Part shown: piece by piece, positions 1 to 8,000 of the stretch
Layout of the letters: each line of letters begins with the position of its first letter
Position numbering within the stretch: the stretch's first letter is position 1
Source: an uncultured Clostridium sp.
Lineage (GTDB): Bacteria; Bacillota; Clostridia; Lachnospirales; Lachnospiraceae
Reading direction: 5' to 3'
DNA: 24,981 nt
Assembly (NCBI GenBank): GCA_900553925.1
Contig: USFH01000010.1
Location: 1 to 24,981, forward strand
Made by a program: the position numbers and the translations under genes
Notes under the pieces: model-generated
The model's database searches: none
What the model saw: only the letters and a program-made list of their open reading frames with translations
What the model was told of the DNA's origin: nothing

Positions 1-32
1 ATAACATCCCCTTATACATATAGGAGAAACAT

Positions 33-755
33 ATGCTTGAAATTAAGAATTTGTCAAAAAGATTTGGAAATCAGCAGGTACTGGATCATATTAGTCTGAA
101 GATTGAAAAAGGAAAAGTAATTGCGGTTATTGGTCCGTCGGGAACTGGTAAATCAACACTTCTTCGCTGTATTAATGTACTGGAAAGACCGGAAGAAGGA
201 ACAATCCAGCTGGATGATCAAATGTTTGATTATGAAAAACTTAGCAAGGCAGATATTCAGGTGTTGCGTACACGGACATCCATGGTTTTTCAGAATTCAA
301 ATTTATACCGGAATAAAACAGCACTTGAAAATATTACAACTCCACTGACATTGGTAAAGAAGATGCCGAAAGAAGAAGCAGATAAAATTGCATTAGATTT
401 GTTGGAAAAAGTAGGGGTACTGGAAAAGAAAGATGCATATCCAGAGACACTTTCAGGAGGAGAAAAACAAAGACTTGCATTCGCACGCTTGTGGTTTGAA
501 AACCCTGAACTTGTCGTTTTGGATGAAGCAACATCTGCAATGGATAATTTAACCGAGGAAAATGTAATGAAATCGGTTATGAAAAAAATGAAAGATAAAA
601 CGGTCATTGCGATTGCACATAGATTGAATTCCATTGCCGGTTTTGACAGAATTATTCTCTTTAGAGAAGGGAAGATTGTTGGACAAGGGACTTTTGAAGA
701 ACTATTACATACGGATTCTTATTTTAAGGAATTGTATAATGCGAATGTGCAATAA
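33..755 (+). CDS. ABC transporter ATP-binding protein, polar amino-acid uptake type
   Basis: This 240-residue protein is a complete ABC ATPase that would energise an importer at the inner face of the membrane. The Walker A loop GPSGTGKST lies near residues 34-42, the Q-loop near FQNSN, the signature LSGGEKQR near 139-146, Walker B with LVVLDEAT near 160-167, and the H-loop histidine in AIAHR. The stretch RCINVLERPEEG resembles polar amino-acid ATPases of the GlnQ/HisP group. The tail (DRIILFREGKIVGQGTFEELL) and the D-loop SAMD look more like exporter-type ATPases, so the substrate class is uncertain. The start is set by AGGAGA seven bases upstream. Membrane and solute-binding partners are not in the window and would lie to the left. 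A strong hairpin follows the stop. Confidence 0.85.
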   Translation: MLEIKNLSKRFGNQQVLDHISLKIEKGKVIAVIGPSGTGKSTLLRCINVLERPEEGTIQLDDQMFDYEKLSKADIQVLRTRTSMVFQNSNLYRNKTALENITTPLTLVKKMPKEEADKIALDLLEKVGVLEKKDAYPETLSGGEKQRLAFARLWFENPELVVLDEATSAMDNLTEENVMKSVMKKMKDKTVIAIAHRLNSIAGFDRIILFREGKIVGQGTFEELLHTDSYFKELYNANVQ

Positions 756-780
756 TTGAACTTTTTACAGAACAAATAAT

Positions 781-821
781 ATCCCCGGAGACATGGTTAA
801 CCACCCAAAATCTCCGGGGAT
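781..821. terminator. Bidirectional terminator between convergent genes
   Basis: A perfect 11-bp stem pairs 781-791 (ATCCCCGGAGA) with 811-821, with a 19-base loop. The T-run after it is poor on either strand. It lies between the plus-strand ABC ATPase stop and the minus-strand CYTH stop, so it probably serves both. Confidence 0.7.
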
Positions 822-844
822 GTTTCGTTTGAAAATAACGTTAA

Positions 845-1366
845 TTATGCAGAAAGTGACTGTATAAACTGTGCGATTTCTTCTTTGCGCATCACACTCA
901 TCGTACTGTTGTGGAAATGCGTATCATACGTCACTTCTTTTTTCACTGCAAAAGAATCCGGTAAGGTGTAGTTCCTGGCTGTTTCTTCATCCGGGAATTC
1001 CACTTCGCCCATAACAAGCCCATCAAACAATCCTTCGAAGATATCAAGCTCTAAGGTAAGCCCTTGATTAAGCGGAATCTTATAGCGCGTTTTCGCAATC
1101 ACATTGCCGTCTGTCTTGGCGCAGAGTGTCCGGTAAGCAGCTTCGTCAATCGGAAGCTCAAATTCCTGTCTGGCTAACATACCACTGCTTTTGACAGTCA
1201 GGACATATTGGTAATCGGAGACTGCAGATGCTGCGTCGTATAAGGTTTTCTTGCGTACCCGGATCACCGGATTGGTCGTCACATATGCCTGCTCGATGCC
1301 GTAATGTGGATATGTGTCTAGCTGATCTGGCAGTTTATGAAATAAAAATTTGCGTTCGATTTCCAT
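845..1366 (-). CDS. CYTH-domain protein (triphosphate-binding tunnel family)
   Basis: The 173-residue product begins MEIERKFL, the ExExK signature of the CYTH superfamily, whose members bind triphosphates and a metal inside a beta-barrel. The family includes inorganic triphosphatases, thiamine triphosphatase and class IV adenylate cyclase. Further tunnel-type charged patches are visible: VIRVRKK, KTRYKI, ELDIFEG and GEVEFPDEE. Length fits a stand-alone single-domain bacterial CYTH protein; there is no attached CHAD domain. The start is supported by GGAGGA (1374-1379 on the reverse strand) seven bases upstream. It is monocistronic and converges on the ABC ATPase. The exact substrate cannot be read from the sequence, but short-chain polyphosphate or triphosphate hydrolysis is the commonest role. 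Confidence 0.8.
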   Translation of the reverse strand: MEIERKFLFHKLPDQLDTYPHYGIEQAYVTTNPVIRVRKKTLYDAASAVSDYQYVLTVKSSGMLARQEFELPIDEAAYRTLCAKTDGNVIAKTRYKIPLNQGLTLELDIFEGLFDGLVMGEVEFPDEETARNYTLPDSFAVKKEVTYDTHFHNSTMSVMRKEEIAQFIQSLSA

Positions 1367-1613
1367 ATTTTGTTCCTCCGTGTCTGGAATATCTTGAAGA
1401 TTTCCACAAACTATTATATACTACATGTAATTATGGGATGGAATTGTAACATTTGTTAGATACAAATTCGTAAAACCATAACCAATCAATAATTCCTTGT
1501 AAATTATAATGTATTTTATAATAGAAGGAAAGTGGAATTTTAGAATATGAATATACATGTTTGCGGGTCGGAAATCAACCGGTTTCATGATGCGCAGGGC
1601 AAGGAGGATGCAT

Positions 1614-2159
1614 ATGAGTAAAGTAAATGTATATCTTGCAGATGGTTTTGAAGAGGTCGAAGGGCTGACCGTCGTAGATTTGCTGCGGCGCGCAGGCATC
1701 GAGACAGATATGGTATCCATTATGGGACGGAAAGAAATTACCGGTGCACGGAAGATTCCCGTGCTGGCAGATAAGCTCTTTGAAGAGCAGGACGATCCGG
1801 ATGTGATCGTGCTTCCGGGCGGTATGCCGGGAACCCTGCACTTAAAGGCGCATGAAGGTCTGGCAGATCTGATCCGGAAAGCAGACAAGGAAGGAAAAGT
1901 GCTTGCAGCAATCTGTGCAGCACCAACCATCTATGGAGAGATGGGACTTCTCGAAGGAAAGAATGCAACCTGCTATCCGGGCATGGAGGACAAGCTGCTT
2001 GGTGCAAACTGGCAGGAGCAGCCGGTCGTTGTCGACGGAAACTTCGTGACAAGCCGGGGCGTTGGAACAGCGATTGCATTTGCACTCACATTGGTTACAA
2101 TCCTGAAGGATGAAGAAACAGCGAAGTCTTTGGCGAATAGTATAGTTTATAAATGGTAA
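1614..2159 (+). CDS. DJ-1/PfpI family protein (YajL/ThiJ-like)
   Basis: This is a 181-residue protein of the DJ-1/PfpI superfamily, with a flavodoxin-like fold. The nucleophile-elbow cysteine is Cys101 in AAICAAP, and the conserved acidic partner is Glu16 in GFEEVEG, matching human DJ-1 Cys106/Glu18. The LPGGMPG loop is also typical. Relatives have been linked to oxidative-stress protection, chaperone activity and glyoxalase or deglycase chemistry; which applies here cannot be told. An in-frame upstream ATG exists at 1557, but AAGGAGG at 1601-1607 points to the ATG at 1614, and the extra residues are unlike the family. It is followed 19 bases later by murF, so the two are probably cotranscribed. 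Confidence 0.88.
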   Translation: MSKVNVYLADGFEEVEGLTVVDLLRRAGIETDMVSIMGRKEITGARKIPVLADKLFEEQDDPDVIVLPGGMPGTLHLKAHEGLADLIRKADKEGKVLAAICAAPTIYGEMGLLEGKNATCYPGMEDKLLGANWQEQPVVVDGNFVTSRGVGTAIAFALTLVTILKDEETAKSLANSIVYKW

Positions 2160-2178
2160 TTCCAATCGGGAGGACGTT

Positions 2179-3543
2179 ATGTACAGATTAACGATAAAGG
2201 ATATATTGGAAGCAACAGGCGGCGTATTGCTGTGTGGCGATGAAAATACGGAGATCAAAGATGTCTGCATCAATTCCAAGGAGATCAAGCCGGGCGATTT
2301 GTTTGTCCCGATCATCGGGGAGCGGGTCGATGCGCATCGTTTTATCGAGAGCGCACTTCACACAGGTGCGGCAACCCTGACATCACAGCATACCGATATT
2401 GTTGTATCGGAGAAGCCGTTTGTCTACGTGAGTGATACAGAAAAAGCGTTGCAGGATATCGGCGCTTATGTGCGCAGGAAGTTTAAGAAACCGGTTATCG
2501 GTGTGACCGGAAGTGTTGGGAAGACGACAACGAGACAGATGATTGCAACCGTACTTTCGGGATGCTTAAATGTCTACCAGACCGAGGGCAATCTGAATTC
2601 CCAGATTGGTGTGCCGCTGACCCTTCGACGGATTGACGAGAACGCAGAGGCAGCCGTGCTTGAAATGGGTATCAGCGAACCGGGACAGATGGAGATTCTG
2701 TCTGACATGGTGAAGCCGGATATCTGTGTCGTGACGATGATCGGTGTTGCGCATATCGAATTTATGAAGACGCGTGAGAATATCCGCAAAGAGAAGTTGT
2801 CGATTATCAATCATATGAGCCCGGATGGTGTGCTGTTCCTAAATGGCGATGATGCACTGCTTGCAGAAGTGAAAGGTGATACCGGCGTCCGTACATTTAC
2901 ATACGGCACTGGTGCGGACTGCGATTACCGGGCGGAGAATCTGCATATGGAAGATTACCAGTATGTATATGATTTCGTGCATGGAGACACACGTGTGCAT
3001 GTGCGGCTCAACGCACTTGGCAGGCACAATGTCGGAAATTCGCTGGTCGGTCTTGCGATCGCGGATTATATGGGATTGGATCTGGAGAAGGCAGCAGCCG
3101 GACTTTCCGAGTTCAAGGGGCTTCGCCAGAAGCTGATCCGTGTTCCGGGCAAATACACGATTATCGATGATACTTATAATGCAAGTCCGGATTCCATGAA
3201 GGCAAGTCTGGATGTGCTGGAGGATATGGAGACAACCGGTAAGAAAATCGCGGTGCTTGGCGATATGTTCGAGCTTGGTGAAAATGCAGAGCAGTATCAT
3301 TATGAAGTCGGAAAATACGTGGCGACGAAGAAGCTCGATGAGCTGGTCGTAGTCGGGGATCTGGCACAGCATATCATGCAGGGCGTACAGGACAGTAATT
3401 CTGATATCAACTGTTATAGCTTCAAGGACAACGGCGAGGTTGCGTTGTATCTGCTTTCTGTGATGCAGCCGGAAGATATCGTGCTGATCAAAGGCTCGAA
3501 TGGTATGCATCTGGATGAAGTTGTAAATAATATGCTTGGATAA
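2179..3543 (+). CDS. murF: UDP-N-acetylmuramoyl-tripeptide--D-alanyl-D-alanine ligase
   Basis: MurF adds D-Ala-D-Ala to UDP-MurNAc-tripeptide, the last cytoplasmic step in making the peptidoglycan pentapeptide. The 454-residue length is normal. The N-terminal substrate domain carries INSKEIKPGDLFVPI, the ATP P-loop is TGSVGKTTT near residues 110-118, the central domain has NGDDALL, and the C-terminal Mur ligase domain contains DDTYNASPDSMKASL and VLGDMFELGE, which identify MurF rather than MurC, D or E. The start has GGGAGGAC upstream. It sits behind a DJ-1 family gene and ends at a clear intrinsic terminator. No other division or cell-wall cluster genes flank it, so it lies outside a classical dcw cluster here. 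Confidence 0.95.
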   Translation: MYRLTIKDILEATGGVLLCGDENTEIKDVCINSKEIKPGDLFVPIIGERVDAHRFIESALHTGAATLTSQHTDIVVSEKPFVYVSDTEKALQDIGAYVRRKFKKPVIGVTGSVGKTTTRQMIATVLSGCLNVYQTEGNLNSQIGVPLTLRRIDENAEAAVLEMGISEPGQMEILSDMVKPDICVVTMIGVAHIEFMKTRENIRKEKLSIINHMSPDGVLFLNGDDALLAEVKGDTGVRTFTYGTGADCDYRAENLHMEDYQYVYDFVHGDTRVHVRLNALGRHNVGNSLVGLAIADYMGLDLEKAAAGLSEFKGLRQKLIRVPGKYTIIDDTYNASPDSMKASLDVLEDMETTGKKIAVLGDMFELGENAEQYHYEVGKYVATKKLDELVVVGDLAQHIMQGVQDSNSDINCYSFKDNGEVALYLLSVMQPEDIVLIKGSNGMHLDEVVNNMLG

Positions 3544-3596
3544 TAAGATACATGAATTGTGACAGTGGCATGGCGATGAAACAATTTGTGTATCCG

Positions 3597-3630
3597 ATGA
3601 GGTTCTATGGATGCATAGGACCTCATTTTT
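3597..3630 (+). terminator. Intrinsic terminator of murF
   Basis: A 13-bp stem (one G-U pair) joins 3597-3609 to 3614-3626, with loop GATG and TTTTT ending at 3630. It lies 54 bases past the murF stop. Confidence 0.85.
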
Positions 3631-3820
3631 AATGTGGTAAGCAATGGAAATGCTTGTACATATGTTGATGTGTGAAATCATGGGACTATATATAGATAAG
3701 AGCGTGCGTATTGTGCGGCTACACTTGCACGAGTCAGTGGAATGTGAAAACACATATGAAATAATCCGGCGGCATGATAGGATGTAATTGTGAAAAATCT
3801 GTAAATTATGAAAATACAGG
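3631..3820. other. Intergenic stretch, nothing recognised
   Basis: This AT-rich stretch lies between the murF terminator and the rubrerythrin promoter. I see no convincing ribosome site with an open frame, no long repeat and no strong hairpin in it. Confidence 0.5.
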
Positions 3821-3849
3821 TTGACAGTCAGAATATGGTGTGCTATATT
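3821..3849 (+). promoter_or_regulatory. Sigma-A type promoter of the rubrerythrin gene
   Basis: A consensus -35 TTGACA (3821-3826) and a TATATT -10 (3844-3849) are separated by exactly 17 bases. Transcription would start near 3856, giving a leader of about 137 bases before the rubrerythrin start. Confidence 0.8.
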
Positions 3850-3858
3850 AACAATAAC

Positions 3859-3877
3859 AAAAATGATAATCATTACT
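3859..3877. promoter_or_regulatory. Fur/PerR-family operator overlapping the start of transcription
   Basis: The core palindrome AATGAT-A-ATCATT (3862-3874) matches 15 of 19 positions of the classical Fur box GATAATGATAATCATTATC. It begins ten bases after the -10 element, where a bound repressor would block RNA polymerase. The downstream gene is a peroxide-reducing rubrerythrin, and PerR controls reverse rubrerythrins in Clostridium acetobutylicum, so PerR is favoured over Fur. Sequence alone does not decide between them. Confidence 0.65.
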
Positions 3878-3992
3878 GATTTAGAAAATGTGGATCAATC
3901 AGTTCTCGTAAGTATCATTTTGTATAATTGCAGATATTATAGCAAAGTATATCATGTGTATAAACATGTGGAAGAATGAAAGGAGATTTATT

Positions 3993-4580
3993 ATGAAATT
4001 TGTATGTACAGTTTGTGGATATGTTTATGAAGGTGACGCAGCTCCGGCAGAGTGCCCAATCTGCCATGCTGGCGCAGATAAGTTCAAGAAAGTAGAAGAC
4101 GGAGCGATGACACTGGCTGCAGAGCATGAGTTTGGTGTATATGCTTCTACTGTAAAGAACAACCCGGAAATCAGCGACGAGGATAAGAAGTTTATCTTCG
4201 ATCAGCTTAAGGCAAACTTCAATGGTGAGTGCTCAGAGGTTGGTATGTACCTTTGCATGGCAAGAATCGCACATCGCGAGGGCTATCCGGAAATCGGTCT
4301 CTACTGGGAGAAGGCAGCTTACGAAGAAGCAGAGCATGCAGCAAAGTTTGCTGAGATGTTAGGTGAGGACTTAGAGCCAAACATGACAAGTTCTACAAAG
4401 AAGAACCTTGCTTGGAGAGTTGACTGCGAATATGGCGCAACAGCAGGAAAGGTTGACCTTGCAAAATGTGCAAAGAAGAATAATCTGGATGCAATCCATG
4501 ACACGGTTCATGAGATGGCAAGAGACGAAGCAAGACATGGCAGAGCATTAGAGGGACTTCTTAAGAGGTACTTTGGTTAA
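3993..4580 (+). CDS. Reverse rubrerythrin (N-terminal rubredoxin plus di-iron domain)
   Basis: This 195-residue non-haem iron protein should reduce hydrogen peroxide (and possibly oxygen) with electrons from NAD(P)H-dependent partners, protecting an anaerobe. Residues 1-34 form a rubredoxin domain with iron ligands Cys5, Cys8, Cys21 and Cys24 (CTVCGY and CPICHA). The rest is a ferritin-like four-helix domain with carboxylate/histidine ligand motifs NGECSEVG, YEEAEHA and ARDEARHG. In classical rubrerythrin the rubredoxin domain is C-terminal; this order is the reverse type. An in-frame ATG at 3954 is rejected because AAAGGAG (3979-3985) and the family N-terminus both fix the start at 3993. The gene is monocistronic, with a strong promoter and a Fur/PerR-like operator upstream. 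Confidence 0.93.
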   Translation: MKFVCTVCGYVYEGDAAPAECPICHAGADKFKKVEDGAMTLAAEHEFGVYASTVKNNPEISDEDKKFIFDQLKANFNGECSEVGMYLCMARIAHREGYPEIGLYWEKAAYEEAEHAAKFAEMLGEDLEPNMTSSTKKNLAWRVDCEYGATAGKVDLAKCAKKNNLDAIHDTVHEMARDEARHGRALEGLLKRYFG

Positions 4581-4582
4581 GC

Positions 4583-4713
4583 TACAAGCCATGCAAAACA
4601 GTAAAAATAACGCTCCGCAAGTTTACTTGCAGGGGCGTTTATTTTTGCTGTTTTATACGGCGCCAGCCGTCCATGAAACAGCCCGAAGGGCTGTGAATGG
4701 GGCATGGCTTGTA
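4583..4713. repeat. 131-base element closed by a 12-bp inverted repeat, four-way junction fold
   Basis: A perfect 12-bp inverted repeat (TACAAGCCATGC at 4583-4594, complement at 4702-4713) encloses three hairpins: 4595-4654, 4657-4670 (ACGGC/GCCGT, loop GCCA) and 4671-4700 (CCAT/ATGG continued by ACAGCCC/GGGCTGT, loop GAA). Outside the loops and small internal loops, only bases 4655-4656 and 4701 stay unpaired. It could be a structured RNA in the rubrerythrin 3' end or a small palindromic mobile repeat. No known family was recognised. Confidence 0.55.
4595..4654 (+). terminator. Long terminator-like hairpin after rubrerythrin
   Basis: Bases 4595-4621 pair with 4626-4654 almost without interruption: 27 pairs, two single-base bulges at 4631 and 4640, and loop TTTA. 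The 3' arm carries TTTTT at 4642-4646 and TTTT at 4651-4654. It can end the rubrerythrin transcript, and it also forms one arm of the larger fold at 4583-4713. Confidence 0.7.
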
Positions 4714-4740
4714 AGTAGTCATATATGCCATACTTAACCA

Positions 4741-4842
4741 TATTGGGGGAAATTTTCCAATAAGAGATTTTTCCCCAACGGCAACCGGAAACGACAAAAT
4801 TGCTTTGGGAAAAAATAATGGATTTGAAAAAATCCCCCAATA
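4741..4842. repeat. Long imperfect hairpin with nested inverted repeats
   Basis: TATTGGGGGA (4741-4750) pairs perfectly with 4833-4842. After a 2x2 internal loop, TTTTC (4753-4757) pairs with GAAAA (4826-4830). Further in, 4767-4778 (ATTTTTCCCCAA) pairs with 4805-4816 with one mismatch. The loop carries a small CGG-CAA-CCG hairpin (4779-4787). Short open frames in this area lack ribosome sites and are explained by the repeats. Confidence 0.5.
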
Positions 4843-5004
4843 GCATAATCTTATACAGCAGGTGTCAACAATCCCATTTCTTCATAGCCTCAAATAGGCT
4901 TTCTTGTTGCGCCTGGAATCCAGAGGATTTCGCCATTTTTAAAAAAACTTCGTCGTGCTTTTTCATATACATTCTCATTTAGTGAAAATAATTATTTGTG
5001 TTGC
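4843..5004. other. AT-rich gap before the surface-protein promoter
   Basis: No gene is supported here. There is a weak terminator-like hairpin AGCCT-CAAAT-AGGCT (4886-4900) followed by TTCTTGTT, and a small CTGG-AAT-CCAG hairpin near 4913. The rest has no recognisable signal. Confidence 0.4.
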
Positions 5005-5035
5005 TTGACTTGTACCTTGAGGTACGATTTATAAT
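5005..5035 (+). promoter_or_regulatory. MerR-type promoter with 19-bp spacer and central dyad
   Basis: TTGACT (5005-5010) and a perfect TATAAT (5030-5035) are 19 bases apart, too long for unaided sigma-A use but typical of promoters that MerR-family activators untwist. The spacer holds the perfect palindrome GTACCT-TG-AGGTAC (5012-5025). It reads into the surface-protein gene at 5085. The cognate regulator is unknown; the MerR-methyltransferase at 15847 is one candidate. Confidence 0.65.
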
Positions 5036-5084
5036 AATTCTAGCAGATTGTTTGGTTGTTTAGTTATTTACAAGGAGAATGCAT

Positions 5085-8000
5085 ATGAGAATACGAAATA
5101 GGGTGAAAAAAGGAATTGCAGTTTTGCTTTCCAGCGTCCTGACGTTTGGAATGGCAGCAGGTATCATACCGGGAAGCACATTGCGTGCGCAGGCGGCAAA
5201 TGTAAGTATTAGTGAACCAAGTATAACATTTTATGCGACAAAAGATCAGTTGATGGATGGTACATTTGCACCAAATGCCGATGGAACGGCGAATAATGTC
5301 GGCAAGCTGGTGTTTGGCAAGAATAGTAGCGGGGAAGCACAGAAATGGTATATTTTGGGAAAAGATAATGGTGTATCTGGTGATAATACAGCTATTTTCG
5401 CTGCGGAACCGATTGCGACAGACGTAATGTTTAATTCAAGTACGATAGATAAAACATATATATATGAAAACGAGCAAAAAACGGTGTATGCGAATCATTA
5501 TGGAGCAAGTGCTCTAAGGAACACTTTGCAGGATATTGCGAGAAACACGGGCTATTTTTCTATGAAAGAACAGTCGCTGATGCAGGAAACTGAAGTAAAA
5601 ACAATGGATACATATAACAACAATGTTTATGCAACTTCGGACAAATTATATGCACTAGGTGGAGATTCTAGTCAATCGGTAAAGATATGGGCAGGCAGTA
5701 ATGATGATAAGTGTTTGGATTTGAAAACATATTTTAATAGTGGAAAAATTATTTGGCTGCGCACACCTTTGAAAAACGAGGCTGGTTCATCTACTAAACA
5801 TGCATACGCATATACAGCTGCTTCGGGTAGTGGCTATGGACAATGTGTATATGGAACGCTTATTACAGTTGGAAATGATATTCGCCCTGCTTCCAATTTG
5901 GATTTGTCAAAAGTACTTTTTGCGTCTGGTGCAGATATGACGGGGAAGACAATGACAAACGATATGATTCTTCGTTTGGATGGAAGCGAGAAGAATATTG
6001 GTTCAGTAACCTATAATGCATCAACAGGAAAAATAAAGGCAGTTAAAGGAAATACAGCAAATAAAGTATTGCTTGTAGTACAATATAAATATGATGGGAA
6101 GGAAAGGGCCTGGTTTGAAGATGAATTTAACGATAGCAAATTAGAGGTAACTATCTCAGATATCAAAAAAACCGCTAAAATATCGGATTCTGTTGGTTTT
6201 GATTTGTCAAAGTGTAAAATCTGGCTTGAAATGACCGATTCGGACGGAATGGTTTATGCGGTGGAAGCAACAAAGGTAACGGAAGATCCGGGTTCGGAAA
6301 TCGGATCAGAACACTCACATTGTATCTGTGGAAGGGAAAACGCAGAAGAGGGTGGGGAGTCCCATTCTCACACAGCGCAATCGTGGACGGGCATAAGCAG
6401 TCTGGATGAAATCAAAAAGGCGGGGTATTATTATCTGAAGAATGATATTGTACTTACAGATACATGGAAAATGAATGTTGAGAATGGCGTATTCCTGTGC
6501 CTGAATGGCTGCTCTATAATCGGCGCAGACGGAAAGTCGGTTATTACAAATTATAAACAACTTACGATTACCGATTGTCACAGCGGAAGCGAAACCGGTA
6601 AAATTTCACACAACACCGGTGAGATAGGAAGAGGTATTGAGAATAATGGTACGTTTGTTCTCTATAATGGCTGTATCACTGGAAACACAGCGTCAGGTGA
6701 AAATGGCGGTGGCGTATGGAACGATTATGCAACATTCTTTATGTTAGGCGGAAGCATTACAAATAATGAAGCTACAAAGAAGAATGATTATACAGGCTGT
6801 GGTGGCGGTGTATATAACGACACTCGGTCAACATTTAAGATGGCAGGAAGTGCGTTGATCAGTAATAATACTGCTGCAGAAGATGGTGGAGGTGTATTTA
6901 ATTACTATCATGTGGATATGTATGGACACTCTGCGATCAAGGATAACACGGCAGTGACTGGCGGTGGTGTTTGGAATGGTGGTAGTTCTACAACGGATGT
7001 TTATATGATGCATGATGACAGTTCTATCACTGGAAATACTGCAACGACGCATTATGGCGGTGGTGTATATACCTGCGATGGCTATTTTGGGATGAAAGGA
7101 AATGCTTTGATTTCAGGTAATCAGGCTCCACAAGGTTCTGGTGGTGGAGTGTATCATAGTGGTACACACTTTGAGATGAAAGGCGGCAGTATCACGGGGA
7201 ATACGGCAGGGGTATATTTTGGCGGAGGAATCAGTGTCAACAGTGCCAATCCGGTTAAATTAGAAGGAAAAGTAACGATTACTGGCAATACAGCTCAGGA
7301 CGGCAGAACTTCAAATTATTATCAGAGTAGTGATCATATTATTGAAGCAGATGGTCTTACGGAAGGATCTATGATCGGTATTGAAGTGGCAAATGACAGA
7401 TTCCCGTGGAAGGAGCCGACTGTCATGACGAATGTGGGATGTAATCCGGCATATTTTAGCTCAGATAGTTCTAGCTGTTCAATTGTAAAATCCGGAAGTG
7501 CGGTGGCACTGATGTGTGTGCAAGCTCCGAAAATAGAGACACAGCCACAGAATGCATCTGTAAATGAAGGAGAGAAAGCGACATTTACTGTGAATGCAAC
7601 AGGAACTGGGTTGACCTATCAATGGCAGATCAAACTAAATGATGGAAATGGTTTTATGAATATCGACGGAGCAACCAGCGCAAGCTATACGACAGGGGTG
7701 ACAAAACAGGATTGCAATGGATTCAAGTATCGCTGTGTAGTTAGCAACTCCGCAGGTTCTGTGATTACAGAGGAGGCAATGTTAACTGTACAGGCTGTGA
7801 CAGAAGAAAAAGATAAGCTCGTAAGTATCATGGCACCTACAGCTATTACAGTTGCAAATGGTACTTCGTATGAGAACATGAATCTTCCAAATCTGGTAAA
7901 TATTAAGACGACAGCACATACGGTAGCTCAGGCAGCAGTTTCATGGGATACTGAATCACCGGTAAGTGGAAGCTATGATTCGACGATCACGACAGAGCAG

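Noticed and set aside
2839..3873. A 344-codon open frame antisense to murF
   Set aside because: It lies opposite a complete, well-conserved murF and across the murF terminator and rubrerythrin promoter. Its product is low-complexity His/Ile/Cys-rich and matches nothing.
4583..4713. A tRNA or tRNA-like gene suggested by the cloverleaf-like fold
   Set aside because: Arm lengths are wrong (27-bp and 5-bp arms), and there is no TTCGA-type T loop, anticodon arm or CCA-adjacent acceptor pattern.
4577..4982. Two small open frames in the gap after rubrerythrin (minus 4577-4846, plus 4800-4982)
   Set aside because: Both lie over the inverted-repeat structures, lack ribosome sites and encode no recognisable protein.
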